Shown here: one piece after another, positions 20,730 through 32,425 of the stretch
Position numbering within the stretch: position 1 is the stretch's first letter
How the letters are laid out: every line of letters begins with the position of its first letter
Source: Heloderma charlesbogerti
Taxonomy: Eukaryota > Chordata > Lepidosauria > Squamata > Helodermatidae
Direction of reading: 5' to 3'
NCBI GenBank assembly: GCA_026122225.1
Contig: JANEZZ010002761.1
Span: forward strand, 1-64,000
Length of the DNA: 64,000 nt
The notes under the pieces: model-generated
Told to the model about the DNA's origin: nothing
Databases searched by the model: none
Seen by the model: only the letters and a program-made list of their open reading frames with translations
Position numbers and translations under genes: made by a program

Positions 20730-22206
20730 CTAGGGGCCAATCTAAATGGAAATGCTTTGTGAAGCGATTTGGGTAAAATCCGCATTTTCACAGAATCGAA
20801 TTAGCTCTTTCCATGATACACTAGGGATGTACGAAGGTCACCTACCTTTTCGAAGGGTGACATTCACGGTGGGGGGGGAGGTGCTCTGTCCCTCCCCCCG
20901 AAATTCTCCCCAGCCGGCTCCGGTCCACAGCGACTCTGCAGAGCCGCCGGCCGGGGCCGCCCGCAGCTGGACATCCGGCTGCTGGGCAGCCTGCACAGGG
21001 ATGCAAATGGCAGCTGCCATAGCCACTGCCATGAACGACAACAACAATTTTGCCGTGATAGGCTACGTAAATATTTATTTACAGACGCAGCCACCATTCG
21101 CAAAGCAGCGCGAACGGCAGCAAGTAAGTGCTCTGTTTCGCACGCCTTTCGTGGGGTGGGGGGCTTTGTTCCGCCATGGATTTCGGGGGGCCAAATGCAC
21201 TGGCATTCAGCCTCACCAAGATCCTGGCGGAATTCTCTGACATCCCTACGATACACACAGTGCTGAATTCCTCTGCTTTTGAGGTGTATATGGGAACTGA
21301 AGCCTCATTAGTTGGGATGTGGTGGGGTGGGTGAGTCCCTCAATAAGTAGAGATGAACGTCAGCAATTGCATAGGTGCGGGGCAGCCAAGGGGCAGAGGC
21401 TTGCTCCCCCTCCCTCGTGTGTTCAATGGAGTGCAGTGGAGGACTTGCTTACGAGTAGATGTTCATGACAAACCCTGTATACCCCACATACGCACACACA
21501 TTTATGAGGTGGGCAGGCAAGCAGGCAGCCACTACTGCCTGGAGACTGAACAGAATGAGAGGGAGTGCAAGAGGCACTGAGAGCAGAAGCATGGAGCTGG
21601 CGAGGAGGGAGAGGGCCTAGCACATTGTCTCTGATGTATATTAACTGCCCAATCAACAGGTTCCCCCCCATACACAACGAACACAGGCTCAATGAAATGC
21701 TTCTGAGTACATGAAAATCATCCACCCTGGATCCACCCTTTCTTAGCTGCGCAGCTTCAAATCAACAGGCATCCACCATTTCTCAGCTGTGCTCCTGTGT
21801 AGCTGCACAGTTTTAAAACAGCAGGGCTGGCTCCCCCACCCTCACTCCCAAGCTCAACTATTTAAAGTGAGAGGCAGCGACATAGAACTGAAGGCAATGA
21901 GTTACTTCCAGGTAGACATGTTTACCCCTCTGCTCTCCCCATGCCCCCACCCCATGCTACTTTCCCTTCTGCCAATCAGTGTCACGTCCACCACCCCTGC
22001 TGAAGCCAGCTGAGGTCACACAGACTCCCGAACAGCACTGAAGCCGCTGTGACAGGAAAATCCGACATAAAAAGAGTTTGAAAAAAAGCTGGATTTAGGG
22101 CAAGAAATGCTGGGCTAGCTATGGAGAGCAGTATGCGTCATCTGACGCTATCGATTTGGGGGTGGAGTAGAACCAAAGTAAAACCCCATGTAGATGGGGC
22201 CTTGGT
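20730..22206. mobile_element. Non-autonomous DNA element, family C (copy 1), hosting a hAT-like insert
   Basis: The right end reads TGTAGATGGGGCCTT (about 22189-22203), the exact complement of the left end AAGGCCCCATCTACA of the element at 37921-38757. The presumed left end, GGGGCCAATCTAAATGG near 20734, is a weaker match. The hAT-like element at 20822-21248 sits inside it. There is no coding capacity, and the boundaries are approximate. Confidence 0.4.
20822..21248. mobile_element. hAT-like non-autonomous element, copy 2
   Basis: The termini are TAGGGATG and CATCCCTA, flanked by TGATACAC and CGATACAC (8-bp TSD, 7 of 8). The interior contains a GGGATGCAAATGGCAGCTGC block and one arm of the GTGATAGGCTACGTAA hairpin seen repeatedly in copies 1 and 3. 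It is 427 bp long with no transposase. Confidence 0.8.
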
Positions 22207-22426
22207 GTGTTGGCTGCCAGGTATGCAAATAAATAGGTCTGAGATTAGGGTAGAGATTAGAATAATGATGGCTGATGTAAAAAGGTACTGATACCTCCCT
22301 AAAATAGCGGGAAGTCATGCTATTCTCCTATGCAGTTCCTGGGGGGGAAAGAGGTATTTGAGGACTCTCTCCCATTTGAATGGTTATGGGTTCCCCCAAA
22401 ACAGCCTGTTACCTTCCCCTCCATCT

Positions 22427-22975
22427 TGTCAGGAGTGCCCTAGCTGCCTCTTGCAGTCCCCTCCAATAGCCAACTCAGGACACAGAGGATTCTTTCCAAG
22501 GCTTTTTTCCTTTATTACTTTATGACTCTTACAGATACTAATCACTAGCAACTAAGCAAGGAACTGCACTGGGGACAGATAGCAGAGTAGCCTAAGCTCA
22601 AAGTAAGGCAAATGATCCCTGTTTGAAGGAGAACTGTGGGAAGACTCTGAACTTATGGGCTATGGAGAGATCCTCCCTCTTTCCCTTGGGTCCTCGGGAC
22701 GTGACCGTTGTTTGAGCGCCAAACGAGCGGAGCGCCTCCTTTCGGCACCCTCCACCTGTCGTCGCTCCCTGCGTCTGCACCGAGCATCCAGCAAGCCCCC
22801 CTCCAGTGCTCTCTCGCTGCCAGGGTCACTATCTCTCTCAGGAATGCTGGCAGGAGGAATCTCTGCCAGCTGCTGTGCTTGTGAGAGATGAGCAAGCTCC
22901 TCTCCCACGGATTGCTGTTCTTCCTCAGAATCAGAACTGCTCTGGGGCTCTATGGGCTCAGTTTCCACCCTGACA
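22427..22975 (-). mobile_element. Solo LTR 1 (549 bp)
   Basis: On the minus strand the unit begins TGTCAGGGTGG and ends CACTCCTGACA (TG...CA ends). It is flanked by a perfect 5-bp TSD, CATCT, at 22422-22426 and 22976-22980. An AATAAA on the minus strand at about 22516-22511 lies about 85 bases before the 3' end, as expected for an R-U5 arrangement. No internal retroelement region adjoins it, so recombination between two LTRs is inferred. It could be Gypsy or an endogenous retrovirus. Confidence 0.85.
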
Positions 22976-23117
22976 CATCTCAACTTTCACATTATGCCCT
23001 TCCCAACTGCACCAGCAAAATTGTTTGGGAGGGAATGGAACCAGCCAGCCAGCCAAACTCACAGAAGTGTGAGACATTATAGAATATGTTTAACTGAAAC
23101 TAATGAAGTATCTATAG

Positions 23118-23225
23118 CAGGCGTAGGCAACCTAGTACCCTCCAGATGTTTTGGACTACAGCTGTCGTAAGCCACAGCCAGCATGGCTAATGGACAGGGA
23201 TTATGGGAAGTGAAGTCCAAAATAT
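23118..23225. repeat. Palindromic interspersed repeat, copy 3
   Basis: Contains TACCCTCCAGATGTTTTGGA, then CAGCCAGCATGGCTAATGG, and a right arm ending GAAGTCCAAAATAT. Same family as 2862-2975. Confidence 0.75.
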
Positions 23226-23676
23226 ATAGAAGGTAGTCTAACCCTGATATACAGTATCATTGCTTGCAGAATCCCCTTCTTAGATTTTGTCAAGTGTTGC
23301 CCTTCAAATCCAAGGATTTATAGCATTAAGTATTCATTAAAAAATAGAAGAGAACATGGTCTATAACATGGAAGTGGATTGATCACATTTTGTTTGGGAG
23401 AAAAAATAAAATTTATTCAGCCGATTTTAATATTCACTGCCTTTTACACACAGTTTTATGATGTGTTTCCCAAGATAGAAAGGATGATTTCAAGCTTTTA
23501 AACACTTTTATCCTCCATCATTCTTCCTAGTATCCCTCTCTCAGTTTTCCCTCATTCAGAGCCAGTGTGAAAGCCAGTTCACACTGGTGATGAAGATGGA
23601 TTATATTTTTATTGGGACTCTGGGAATTATAAAAGCATTATACATTTATTGCTGAATGTGGATATATTTTGACAGT

Positions 23677-23957
23677 ACTCCATTCCTATAAAATTTTGCC
23701 CATTTTCACCATTTCACATATATTTACACAGCAGTACAATTGTCTTTGTGACATCACTAGTTGGAAGCTGTTAAGCACAATCATTAATCTCTTTGCACCT
23801 AGGTAAAAAGACAGCTTTGCAACCAGATATGTTACTCCATTCCTATTACATTTTGCCGATTTTCACCATTTGGTTCACATACAATTTATATATTGTATAA
23901 ATATATAGCATCACTAATTGGAAGCTGTTAAGCACAATCATTAATCTCTTTGCATCT
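23677..23957. repeat. Tandem duplication, unit about 157 bp
   Basis: Both units start ACTCCATTCCTAT (23677 and 23834) and share TTTTCACCATTT, ATTGGAAGCTGTTAAGCACA/AGTTGGAAGCTGTTAAGCAC and TTAATCTCTTTGCA. The second unit is interrupted by the Tc1-like element and resumes at 25615 with TAGGTAAAAAGCTTTTCAAC, matching the end of the first unit. Confidence 0.8.
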
Positions 23958-23958
23958 A

Positions 23959-25614
23959 TAGTCAGGGCCAGAAATATTGGAACAAGGATAACTGTTTTGG
24001 CAGTTGGCCTCTGCACACCACCACATTGAAGTTGAAAGGAAACACACCCAGATGGGAGCAAAGTCAGGACTTTCAGCTGTAATTCAAGGGGTTTGACAAA
24101 AGTGGAGCACTAACCATTCAGGAAGTACAGCCAGTGGCATACACACACACCCATCATTGGTGGCTCATAAGTAATGGAACAAGCCAACATCATTTCAAAC
24201 TTAAGGATCACCTTTAATACCTGGATGAAAATCCTTTGCAGTCAATGACTGCCTGAAGTCTGGAACCCATGGACATGACCAAATGCTGAGTTCCCTCCCT
24301 TGAGATGCTTTGCCAGGCCTTCACTGCAGCTGCCTTCAGCTGCTGCTTGTTTGTGGGTCTTTGTCTTTCTGCCTTCAGTCTTGTCTTCAGTAAGTGAGAA
24401 GCATGCTCTATTGGGTTGAGATCAGGTGACTGACTTGGCCATTGAAGAACATCCCACTTCTTTGCCTGGAGAAACTCTTGGGTAGCTTTTGCTGTATGTT
24501 TTGGGTCATTAGCCATCTGCAATATGAAGCGGCATCCTATCAGTTTGGCAGCATACGCCTGAATCTGAGCAGAAACTATAGCCCCATACACTTCAGAATT
24601 CATCCTGCTGCTTTTATCAGCAGTCAGGTCATCAGTAACACCAGTGACCCGGTTCCATTGGCAGCTATACATGCCCATGCAATAACACTGCCTCCACTAT
24701 GTTTGACAGATGATGTGGTATGCTTTGGATCATGAGCTGTTCCTTTCCTTCTCCATACTTTTCTCTTCCCATCATTCTGGTACAAGTTAATCTTGGTCTC
24801 ATCAGTCCAAAGAATCTTATTCCAGAACTGGGCAGGCTTTTTTAGGTGTTTGCTGGCAAAGGCTAATCTGGCCTTTCTGTTCTTGAGTGTTCCCAGTGGT
24901 TTGCACCTTGTTGTGAAGCCTCTGTAGTTACATTTATAAAGCCGTGTCTTGACTGTAGATGTTGACAGTGACATGCCTACCTCCGCAAGAGCGCTCTTGA
25001 CCTGGCTGGATGTTGTGAAAGGGTTCCTCTTCACCATGAGCAGCATTCTGCGGTCATCTACTTTAGTTGTTTTCCGTAGTCTTCCAGGCCTTTTGCTGTT
25101 GCTGAGCTTGCCAGTTAATTCCTTCTTTTTCAGGATGTTCCAAACTGTTGTGTTGGCCACTCCCAATGTTTTTGCTATCTCTCTGATGGGTTCATTTTGT
25201 TTCCTCAGTCTAATGATGGCCTCCTTCACTCGCATGGACACCTCTTTGGACCTCATGTTGGGAGTTCCAGTGAACAGCAACCAAAGGCCAATGTAACACT
25301 CAGAACCACCTCCAGGCCTTTTATCTGCTTGATTGGTCATGGGGTACCCAGGAAACAGGCCACACCTGGCCATGCAGCTGCTTGCCAGCCATTCGTTCCA
25401 TTACTTATGAGCCACCAATGATGGGTGTGTGTATGCCACTGGCTGTACTTCCTGAATGGTTAGTGCCCCACTTTTGTCAAGCCCCTTGAATTACAGCTGA
25501 AAGTCCTGACTTTGCTCCCATCTGGGTGTGTTTACTTTCACCTTCAATGTGGTGGTGTACAGAGGCCAACTGCCAAAACAATTATCCTTGTTCCAATATT
25601 TCTGGCCCTGACTG
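23959..25614 (-). mobile_element. Tc1-like DNA transposon
   Basis: Terminal inverted repeats of about 220 bp bound a 1656-bp element. The right end is CCAATATTTCTGGCCCTGAC followed by TG and then TA; the left end is TA followed by TAGTCAGGGCCAG. Both sides have the TA target. Each TIR has an outer repeat (AATATTGGAACAAGGAT) and an inner one (CATAAGTAATGGAACAAGCC), which is the IR/DR organisation. It encodes a damaged transposase on the minus strand. Confidence 0.93.
24214..25256 (-). pseudogene. Tc1-like transposase, frameshifted
   Basis: The likely start is the ATG at 25256 (MRSKEVS). The N-terminus carries paired helix-turn-helix segments (REIAKTLGVANTTVWNILKK; SSQVKSALAEVGMSLSTSTV) with a GRPR-like hook (SKRPGRLRK) between them. 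The catalytic part has LWTDETKINLYQNDG (first Asp), then a one-base shift near 24636-24645 moves the frame to the piece ending at 24214. That piece has PSQSPDLNPIEH (the Glu of DD34E). At the second Asp position the sequence reads QMANDPKHT, where relatives have an Asp before ND, so a catalytic residue appears lost. The element cannot supply transposase. Confidence 0.9.
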
Positions 25615-25649
25615 TAGGTAAAAAGCTTTTCAACCAGATATGTTACAAA

Positions 25650-26049
25650 ATACAGGCTTTTTTGGCAATGTGGCCTGGTTCAGACACTGTGCTTGCATTC
25701 TCTCTCCTCCCACCCCTCTTGCACCACAGTGTCCAGTGTTTGTTAAACACAGTTTCTTGTTACATCCAAGGTGGGAAACTGTGGTTTAAACTTGAACTAC
25801 AAACTAGGATATGAAATCAGCACCTGGTTTTGGTTCTGACATAATGTGCAGATGTAGTTAAACAAACTCTGGGAGTTTTAATTGCAGCTCTGAAGAAAGA
25901 GACTGAAGGGAAGGAGGGAGTGTATTGGCATATGTGTCCTTGGTCTAATAAACCAATTTATTAGAATTAGATGGTTATGTGTGAACTGGCCTTGTGTGTT
26001 GGGGGAAAATAACATGTAGCAGTCATAAGATGGATGGCTAAGGCTGAAG
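25650..26049. other. No recognised feature
   Basis: Anonymous DNA between the Tc1-containing tandem duplication and a degraded L2. Confidence 0.4.
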
Positions 26050-27110
26050 TTATTTTATAATACAGTTTTCTAGCCTGCTTTTCAAGGTAAAACCCCTTAA
26101 ACATGCTTTAACTGCATAAGTAAACAATCAAACCATACAAACAAATGATATCTAATGCATGGATCATTAAAATAAGAAATACGATACCACCAGCAGATAA
26201 AACCTCAGGTAAAAGCATAGTACACGAAACTCAGCCAAATGCTGATTGGAACAAAGAAGTCTTTGAAATCCTCCTAAAAGCCAGCAAAGTGGGGCTATAT
26301 GCACTTCCCGGAGGAGGGCAGTCCAATGATGTGGAGCCGCTACAGAAAAGGCCCTGTTTTGGGTACTTGTTAATTTCATAGCTCTCAGTGATACACCGGA
26401 GAGAAAAGCTTCAGGTGCTTATCTTAAGACTTGGACAGGCTCATAAAGGTACAGGTGATTCTTCAGCTAGCTTGGCCTCAAACTATTTGAGGCTTTAAAG
26501 GTGAATACAAGCACCTTAAACTGAGCCTGGAAACCAATAGGCACTCAATTCAACTCCTGCAGAATAGGTGTAACATGATCCCAATGCAGCTGCAGCTGGC
26601 AAACCAGAAGAAGCTGGTGAAAGCACTCCTGGCAACCGATGCCACCTGTGACTCCATGGTAAGCACCAAGTCCAGGAGAACTCCCAAACTGCAAAACTGG
26701 CTCTTAAGGGGACTGCAACCCTATACAGAATCAGTTGCAAATGTCCACTGAGATCAGAAGATTCCCTCACCACTCTCATCCACCCTGAAATTGTCCCTTT
26801 ACTTTGTTCAGGATTTTCACTGCCTCCTTGGGAACAGAAGATGGAAATAAGATGTAGAGTTGTGTGTCATCCACACGGTGATGACATTTTAGCCCAAATG
26901 TCTGGATGACTTCACCCAGGGGCTTTAGGTGAGTGTTAAAGCATGAGGGGAAGATGGAACCTTGAGGAATACAATGTAGCAGAAGTCCTTCGGCATAAGA
27001 TCCTGCAACCCCCCCCCCCTGTGCTCGGACAGAACCGCTGCACACTGTGTCCCCCAGTCCCAACCCAGAGAGGCGGTCTGGAAGGGTATTGCTCCTGGCG
27101 CAGAAGTGGA
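26050..27110 (-). mobile_element. Degraded L2 LINE
   Basis: Minus-strand translation gives PQGSIFPSCFNTHLKPLGEVIQ and HHRVDDTQLYILF (a decayed YADDTQLYL), then more 3' L2 protein fragments toward 26167. Several frameshifts and in-frame stops make it old. The 3' end near 26050 is approximate. Confidence 0.75.
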
Positions 27111-29460
27111 AAGAGATAAGGACTAAAGTCCCACTGCCACTTCTCTCTTGAAAATGGGCCCCTTCCAAACCTATTTTTCTTCAGAAGAAGTGTCCATCAG
27201 GTTTGTCTTTAAACTTGTTTATGTACAACATGAAGTTTGCCCAAGATTACCCACTAAGCTTTATGGCTGAGCAAGGATATATTGGTTTATGCAGCTGATA
27301 ATGATCATTTGTGTATGATAATGATGCCTGTATTTTGTAATTGGCCAGTATATTCCATTATATATTTCATTTTATTACAAGCGTCAGGAAAGCCCTAAAA
27401 ATGTTAGGTAGTGATTTATTATAGTTTGCACTTTTAATTTTCAGGGTCATGTGAATACTATTCAAGGACTGCTAGACAATGAAGTGTTCATTTAGTTTGT
27501 TCTCTCTCTTTATTACTAAATGTGAAATTCTTCCCTTGGAATTTCCTGTTTTATTCTTAACTTCCTAATTTGTAAATGATGCCTTGCTTCACCAGTGTCA
27601 ACAGTTTAAGTCATTACAATATATCAGATGCTTTTGATTAACTCTTTTTGGGGTTATTTAAGGTTTTGCCTTTCCCTCTGTGAACAGGATCAAATGTCTC
27701 AGCTTTTTTCCTCATAACAGATATTTGTAGTCTCTCAAAGTATGTTTTCTTTTGTTTGACCCTCTTAGTGCAATCTGTTTTTTGGAATAAATGAGTGGGG
27801 GGGGGGAATCTAAAGAACCACTTTTTTTTAGGTTTAACCACCATGTTGCTATTGTGTTCTATGTCTTTTCTTCCTGTAAATTGATCATTTCCATAATTTT
27901 GCCTATAACAGCTTGGGCAGTGTCCATGTCATTGCCAGCTGATAATAGTTTTAAAAAATGTCATAATATCAGCTTCTGGGATTCCCCCAATATCGGTGCA
28001 TTGCTTCTATCCTGAAATTAATGCACTTGACCCACTCTTACACCACCACCATTTGAATAAATCTCTCATGTTTTAAGAGCAATACCATTGCCACTAGACC
28101 TTAACTAGATGTTACATGGCAGATGTGTTTAACAGTGTCCCAACACTTTTCTTTTTAATGAAAGAGAAGCCATGCATATGTGTGTGTGAGAGAGAGACAG
28201 AGACAAAGAGACAGAGAGTTGCTCAACCATTTCCTCTCTGGACATTTTCCTGCTCAAAACTGCTTCCCCCAATTTTTTTGCTTTTCTACCCAAATTGTCT
28301 TTTTACTAACTGCCACGGTGCCACCTTTTAATAGTTTCCAAAATACATTGTCTGTCTTATATTAGGCTGAATGATACATGGTAAATAATACAAGCTCTCT
28401 CCGTAAATTATGTTCTACCTGGCATTGACAATCCTGCTGTTGGTTACCACTGTTAAGAAGCATAAATTGCACTTCTCAAAAGAAGAACTTGTATTAGTAG
28501 GTTACATTGACACTTCTTTGAAACTAGTCTTTTTCCTGTAAGTGGAAAAGTAGCTGGAATGGGGGATTTTGAGTGGAAAAACAGTTGCAAGGGAAAGGAT
28601 TAACATCTGCTCCCATTTCTTGTACTTAAAACATGCTTTCTTGACCCAGTTATTGCTTCTCACATGCACACCCTTATCTTTGAGCTGCTTTATTACAGTT
28701 ACACTATATATATTTAATATATTTACTTGATTGGGGTGAAATGTTCAAATGGAGGGAGATTTGGGATAGCGCCTGCTTGCCCACCATTATCTGAATCTGA
28801 ATATAATCAAGGTGATATTGGCATAGTGGCCATTTACATGCTGAACACATGATCTGCAGAAATGTCAGTCCCATGATCAGAGCCTTTACGCATATATCAC
28901 TATGCAGACATCACTGGAATGTGTGGAAGCTGGGTACAGTGAGGGGGTGAGGACAAGAGGAAACAATCTCTAAATCCTATCCACATGTATATTTTATGCT
29001 GTTTGAAGTGGCTTCTCTTCCCATTCTATTACGTTAGCTCTTGCTAAATTCACTAATAATCTAATTGTTCCTTTTGTGTTAATTTTACCTGATGGTTCTG
29101 CGAATTTTCACAATGCTCATCAGCCCTTCCTCTGCAAATGTTTTTAGGTGTATTTAGGGAATGTCTACACTATAGCCTTAGCTACTATCTGTGTGCATGT
29201 GTGATAAGACTTAATTTTCACAACTGACATTACCATTGATCTTCAAATTTGCATCACCAACTGGCTCTGACATCTCTGGATGGATGCCTTATAACAGAGG
29301 GGGGCAACATGTGGCTTCTGGGCTGCATGCACCCCCTCCATCCTCTTGTGTGGCCCCTGCTGCCATACTGCCAAATTCAGTGGCATGGTGATGCCAAAAA
29401 TAATTTGGTGATTTGTTGTTGAATTTCAGTGGCAAACCGCCAATTATTTTGCCAGTGTGC
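27111..29460. other. Long stretch with no recognised gene
   Basis: Anonymous, A/T-leaning DNA. A MIR-like fragment may lie at 27225-27285 (GCCCAAGATTACCCACTAAG, then GGCTGAGCAAGGAT). A (GA)n-type run is at 28188-28220. No supported exon. Confidence 0.4.
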
Positions 29461-30775
29461 TGCAAGGATGGCATCAGGAAGGCTAAAGCTGAGAACCAGC
29501 TGAGGATAGCAAGGGATGCTAAAAGGAACAAAAAGGCTTTCTTCAGCTATGTGCATAGTAAAAGACAGAGGAATGAAATGGTGGTTCAGCTATTAAATAA
29601 GGATGGCAAAATGATAACAGAAGACAAGGAAAAGGCAGAAGTGCTGAATTCCTACTTTGGTAGAGTACCAAATTCAATTCCTACTTTGGGGGGTCATAGA
29701 CCCAAAAGAGGGTCTATGACCCCCCTGGCAAAAGCGAAGTACAGGCTGAAGGGGCAGGATTGCAGCTTGAGATTGATAGGCGTATGGTCAAGGAACACCT
29801 AATTACTTTGAATGAGTTCAAATCCCCAGGGCCAGATGAACTGCACCCTAGAGGAATAAAGGAACTGGCAGGAAAACTCTCAGAACCACTGTCTATTATC
29901 TTTGAGAAACCATGGAGGACAGGTGAAGTGCCAGATGACTGGAGGAGGGCCAACGTTGTTCCTATCTTCAAAAAGGGCAAAAAGGAGGCACCTGGGAACT
30001 ACAGACCAGTCAGTCTGACATCAATCCCTGGGAAAATTCTGGAGCAGATTATAAAGCGGTCAATCTGTAAGCATCTTAAAAACAATGCAGTGATTACTCA
30101 AAGCCAACATGGATTTGTCAAGAGCAAATCCTGCCAGACTAATCTGATCTCATTTTTTTATCAGGTAACCTCCCTTGTGCACTGGGAATGCTGTGGACAT
30201 CATATACCTCAACTTCAGCAAAGCTTTCGACAAAGTGCCCCATGATATTCTGATGAGCAAACTAGCTCAAAGTGGGCTAGCTGAAGCAACTATCAGGTGG
30301 ATCCACAGTTGGCTACAGGATCGGACTCAAAGAGTGTGAAGCACACTTTAAGAAGGATGCAGACAAACTGGAGAGGGTTCAGAGGAGGGCAACAAAGATG
30401 ATCAGGGGACTGGAAACAAAGCCCTGTGAAGAGAGGAAAGAACTGGGCATGTTTAACCTTGAGGAGAGAAGACTGAGGGGAGACATGATAGCGCTCTTCA
30501 AGTACTTGAAAGGTTGTCACAGAGAAGAAGGCCAGCATCTCTTCTTGATCACCCCAGAGTGCAGGACACGGAAGAATGGGCTCAAGTGACAGGAAGCCAG
30601 GTTCCGGCTGAACATCAGGAAAAACTTCCTGACACTGGAAGCATTCAAGACGAAACTGGACAGCCATCTGTCAGGGATGCTTTGACGTAGATTCCTGCAC
30701 TGAGCACAGGGTTGGACTTGATGGTCTTATAGGCCCCTTCCAACCCTACTTTTCTATGATACTATGATTCTATGA
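29461..30775 (+). mobile_element. CR1 LINE, internally deleted
   Basis: The coding pieces are CR1 reverse transcriptase: RKAKAENQLRIARDAKRNKK, AFFSYVHSKRQ, then SPGPDELHPRGIKELAGKLS, WRTGEVPDDWRRANVVPIFK, GNYRPVSLTSIPGKILEQII and QHGFVKSKSCQTNL. After about 30325 the sequence jumps to the C-terminal/3' part ([37 protein letters not shown]), with the typical ATTCTATGA 3' end at about 30768. Most of the RT palm is therefore missing, along with frame integrity. Confidence 0.92.
29687..29724. repeat. Perfect 16-bp hairpin inside CR1
   Basis: GGGGGGTCATAGACCC and GGGTCTATGACCCCCC are perfect complements separated by six bases. The hairpin adjoins a local duplication of AATTCCTACTTTGG. It is not part of normal CR1 coding sequence and probably arose in this copy. 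Confidence 0.8.
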
Positions 30776-31108
30776 AATTCAGCAGTGTGGTGGTGGCAGA
30801 AGTGCTTCCAAAGTTCCCCACCCCTCCTTAAGCTTAATACATAAAAAATGAAATCTCTTCAATATTTTGGTGCCTACTGTTTTCCAATGGATGTTTTCTA
30901 AATTTAACATGCTGTAGCATTCAAACTGGGTCTTTCCTTTCCTTTATTATTTCTCCCACTGTAATGCTGTTAAACAATCACTCATTTCTATCACTGATCT
31001 ACGTCTTGATTATCTACTACATACTTTGTACAATGTAACCTGGATATTAACCGTATTGGCTTCAGTAACTGTTACCTGTATCCAGAATTCTGTTGCTAAG
31101 CTTTTATA

Positions 31109-31402
31109 TTGGGTTGGATCCAGACTTGTACTTAGTGTAGTTTTGCTGGTGCTGGAGGAAGCGGGCAGAGTGGCAATTATCTCCGATTCCTCCTTACCAC
31201 AGCAGCCCTTTGAAAGAATCCTCCAGAGGGTTGGGTGACCCTCTGGAACAGCATGGAAGGTGGCGATGGTGCTGTAGAGGGAAGAGAAAGCTGTCATTCC
31301 CAGCCCTCCTTCAGCAGAAGGCCTCCTCTGGCTCCTGGTTACCTTTGTAAATGGAAAGAGCCCTTCCGTCCATGGACGGGAATGACTGGATCCAACTGTT
31401 GG
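31109..31402. repeat. Fold-back element, family B (copy 1)
   Basis: The ends GGGTTGGATCCAGACTT and GACTGGATCCAACTG are inverted repeats. The centre has CCAGAGGGTTGGGTGACCCT followed by CTGGAACAG. The same centre and ends occur at 49862-50160. No coding capacity. Confidence 0.7.
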
Positions 31403-32425
31403 ATTAAGTACTGTGTCTACATCCAATTACTCCTGGAGCCGAGATAATGCTGTTGCGCATGTGTGAGAGCAAGAGTGAAAGGACAGTCCAGATCCTTTGA
31501 GAGATCCCTGTGAAAGTGATGACATGTTTGAAAGAACTGGGTAGTGCCATCATCAAGATAGGATAGCATTGTTCCAAACAAAGTTAAGGATGCTGCATGC
31601 AAGTGGCTAATTATTCTAAAGATAGTGCTAGTAGGGTTTTCCTTTGCTTTTTCCTGGCTTCTATGACCATAGTGACAACAAATATATCTCTTTGTGGTCA
31701 GGGTCTTTGCATTATTGCCTAACTACTTTCCAGGCACCAGGCACTCTGAAGTGCATTTGTTAATTTCCAAGAGCCTGCCAGGATTATTAAGGATCCAGTC
31801 ATGCTCACTAAAATGGCACCTACTTTAAATAGTGCAAGTAGGTGCCTTTAAATTTCCAGGATCTTATCAGATGAACACAGCAAGCACAACCTAGTCTAGG
31901 CTGGGCTGCTTCAATAGGATCATGAAGGAGGCTCTAGATTTTAAAGGATTTGATCTTTGCATGTGAAACCTTGATAACTTTGTGGTTTTTTGCTTCAGGG
32001 AAGATCTTTCTAAAAATAACATATTATCCAGCATTCAAGTGACTAGCTCTGCTTCTCATTCATTTGATTCTAGAGCTGTGGAGTAGTTATTCGACCATAA
32101 ATTTGTCGACTTAACCCAGTCATTTCAGGAGAAATGGTTTCATGAAATGTTTCCTCCCCCAACTTTGTTTCTCCAAAGCATTTCACTAATTTGTCAACAC
32201 ATTTTCTTGGGAGTAACTCCCATTGAAGTTAATCTTTGATTAACCCCTCCCCACCAAAACCACTATGGGAATCCTTTTAAACAGATGGGTCCACATTTGA
32301 ATACATAACTCTGGGGGGTGGGGGGGTATTTTATTTGAAAAATAAAAATAAATTGTATTTTTATTTATTTTTATTTTAAAAAGAGAGAGAAATCCAAGTG
32401 TAATTTTTCCCTCCTAGTAGAACAA
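31403..32425. other. No recognised gene
   Basis: Anonymous DNA ending in an A/T simple-repeat stretch at about 32328-32390 (TTTTATTT/AAATAAAA words). Confidence 0.4.

Noticed and set aside
22660..22983. 107-codon minus-strand frame rich in Ser/Glu/Arg
   Set aside because: It lies almost entirely within the solo LTR defined by TG...CA ends and a 5-bp TSD and extends only a few bases past it. No domain is recognisable.
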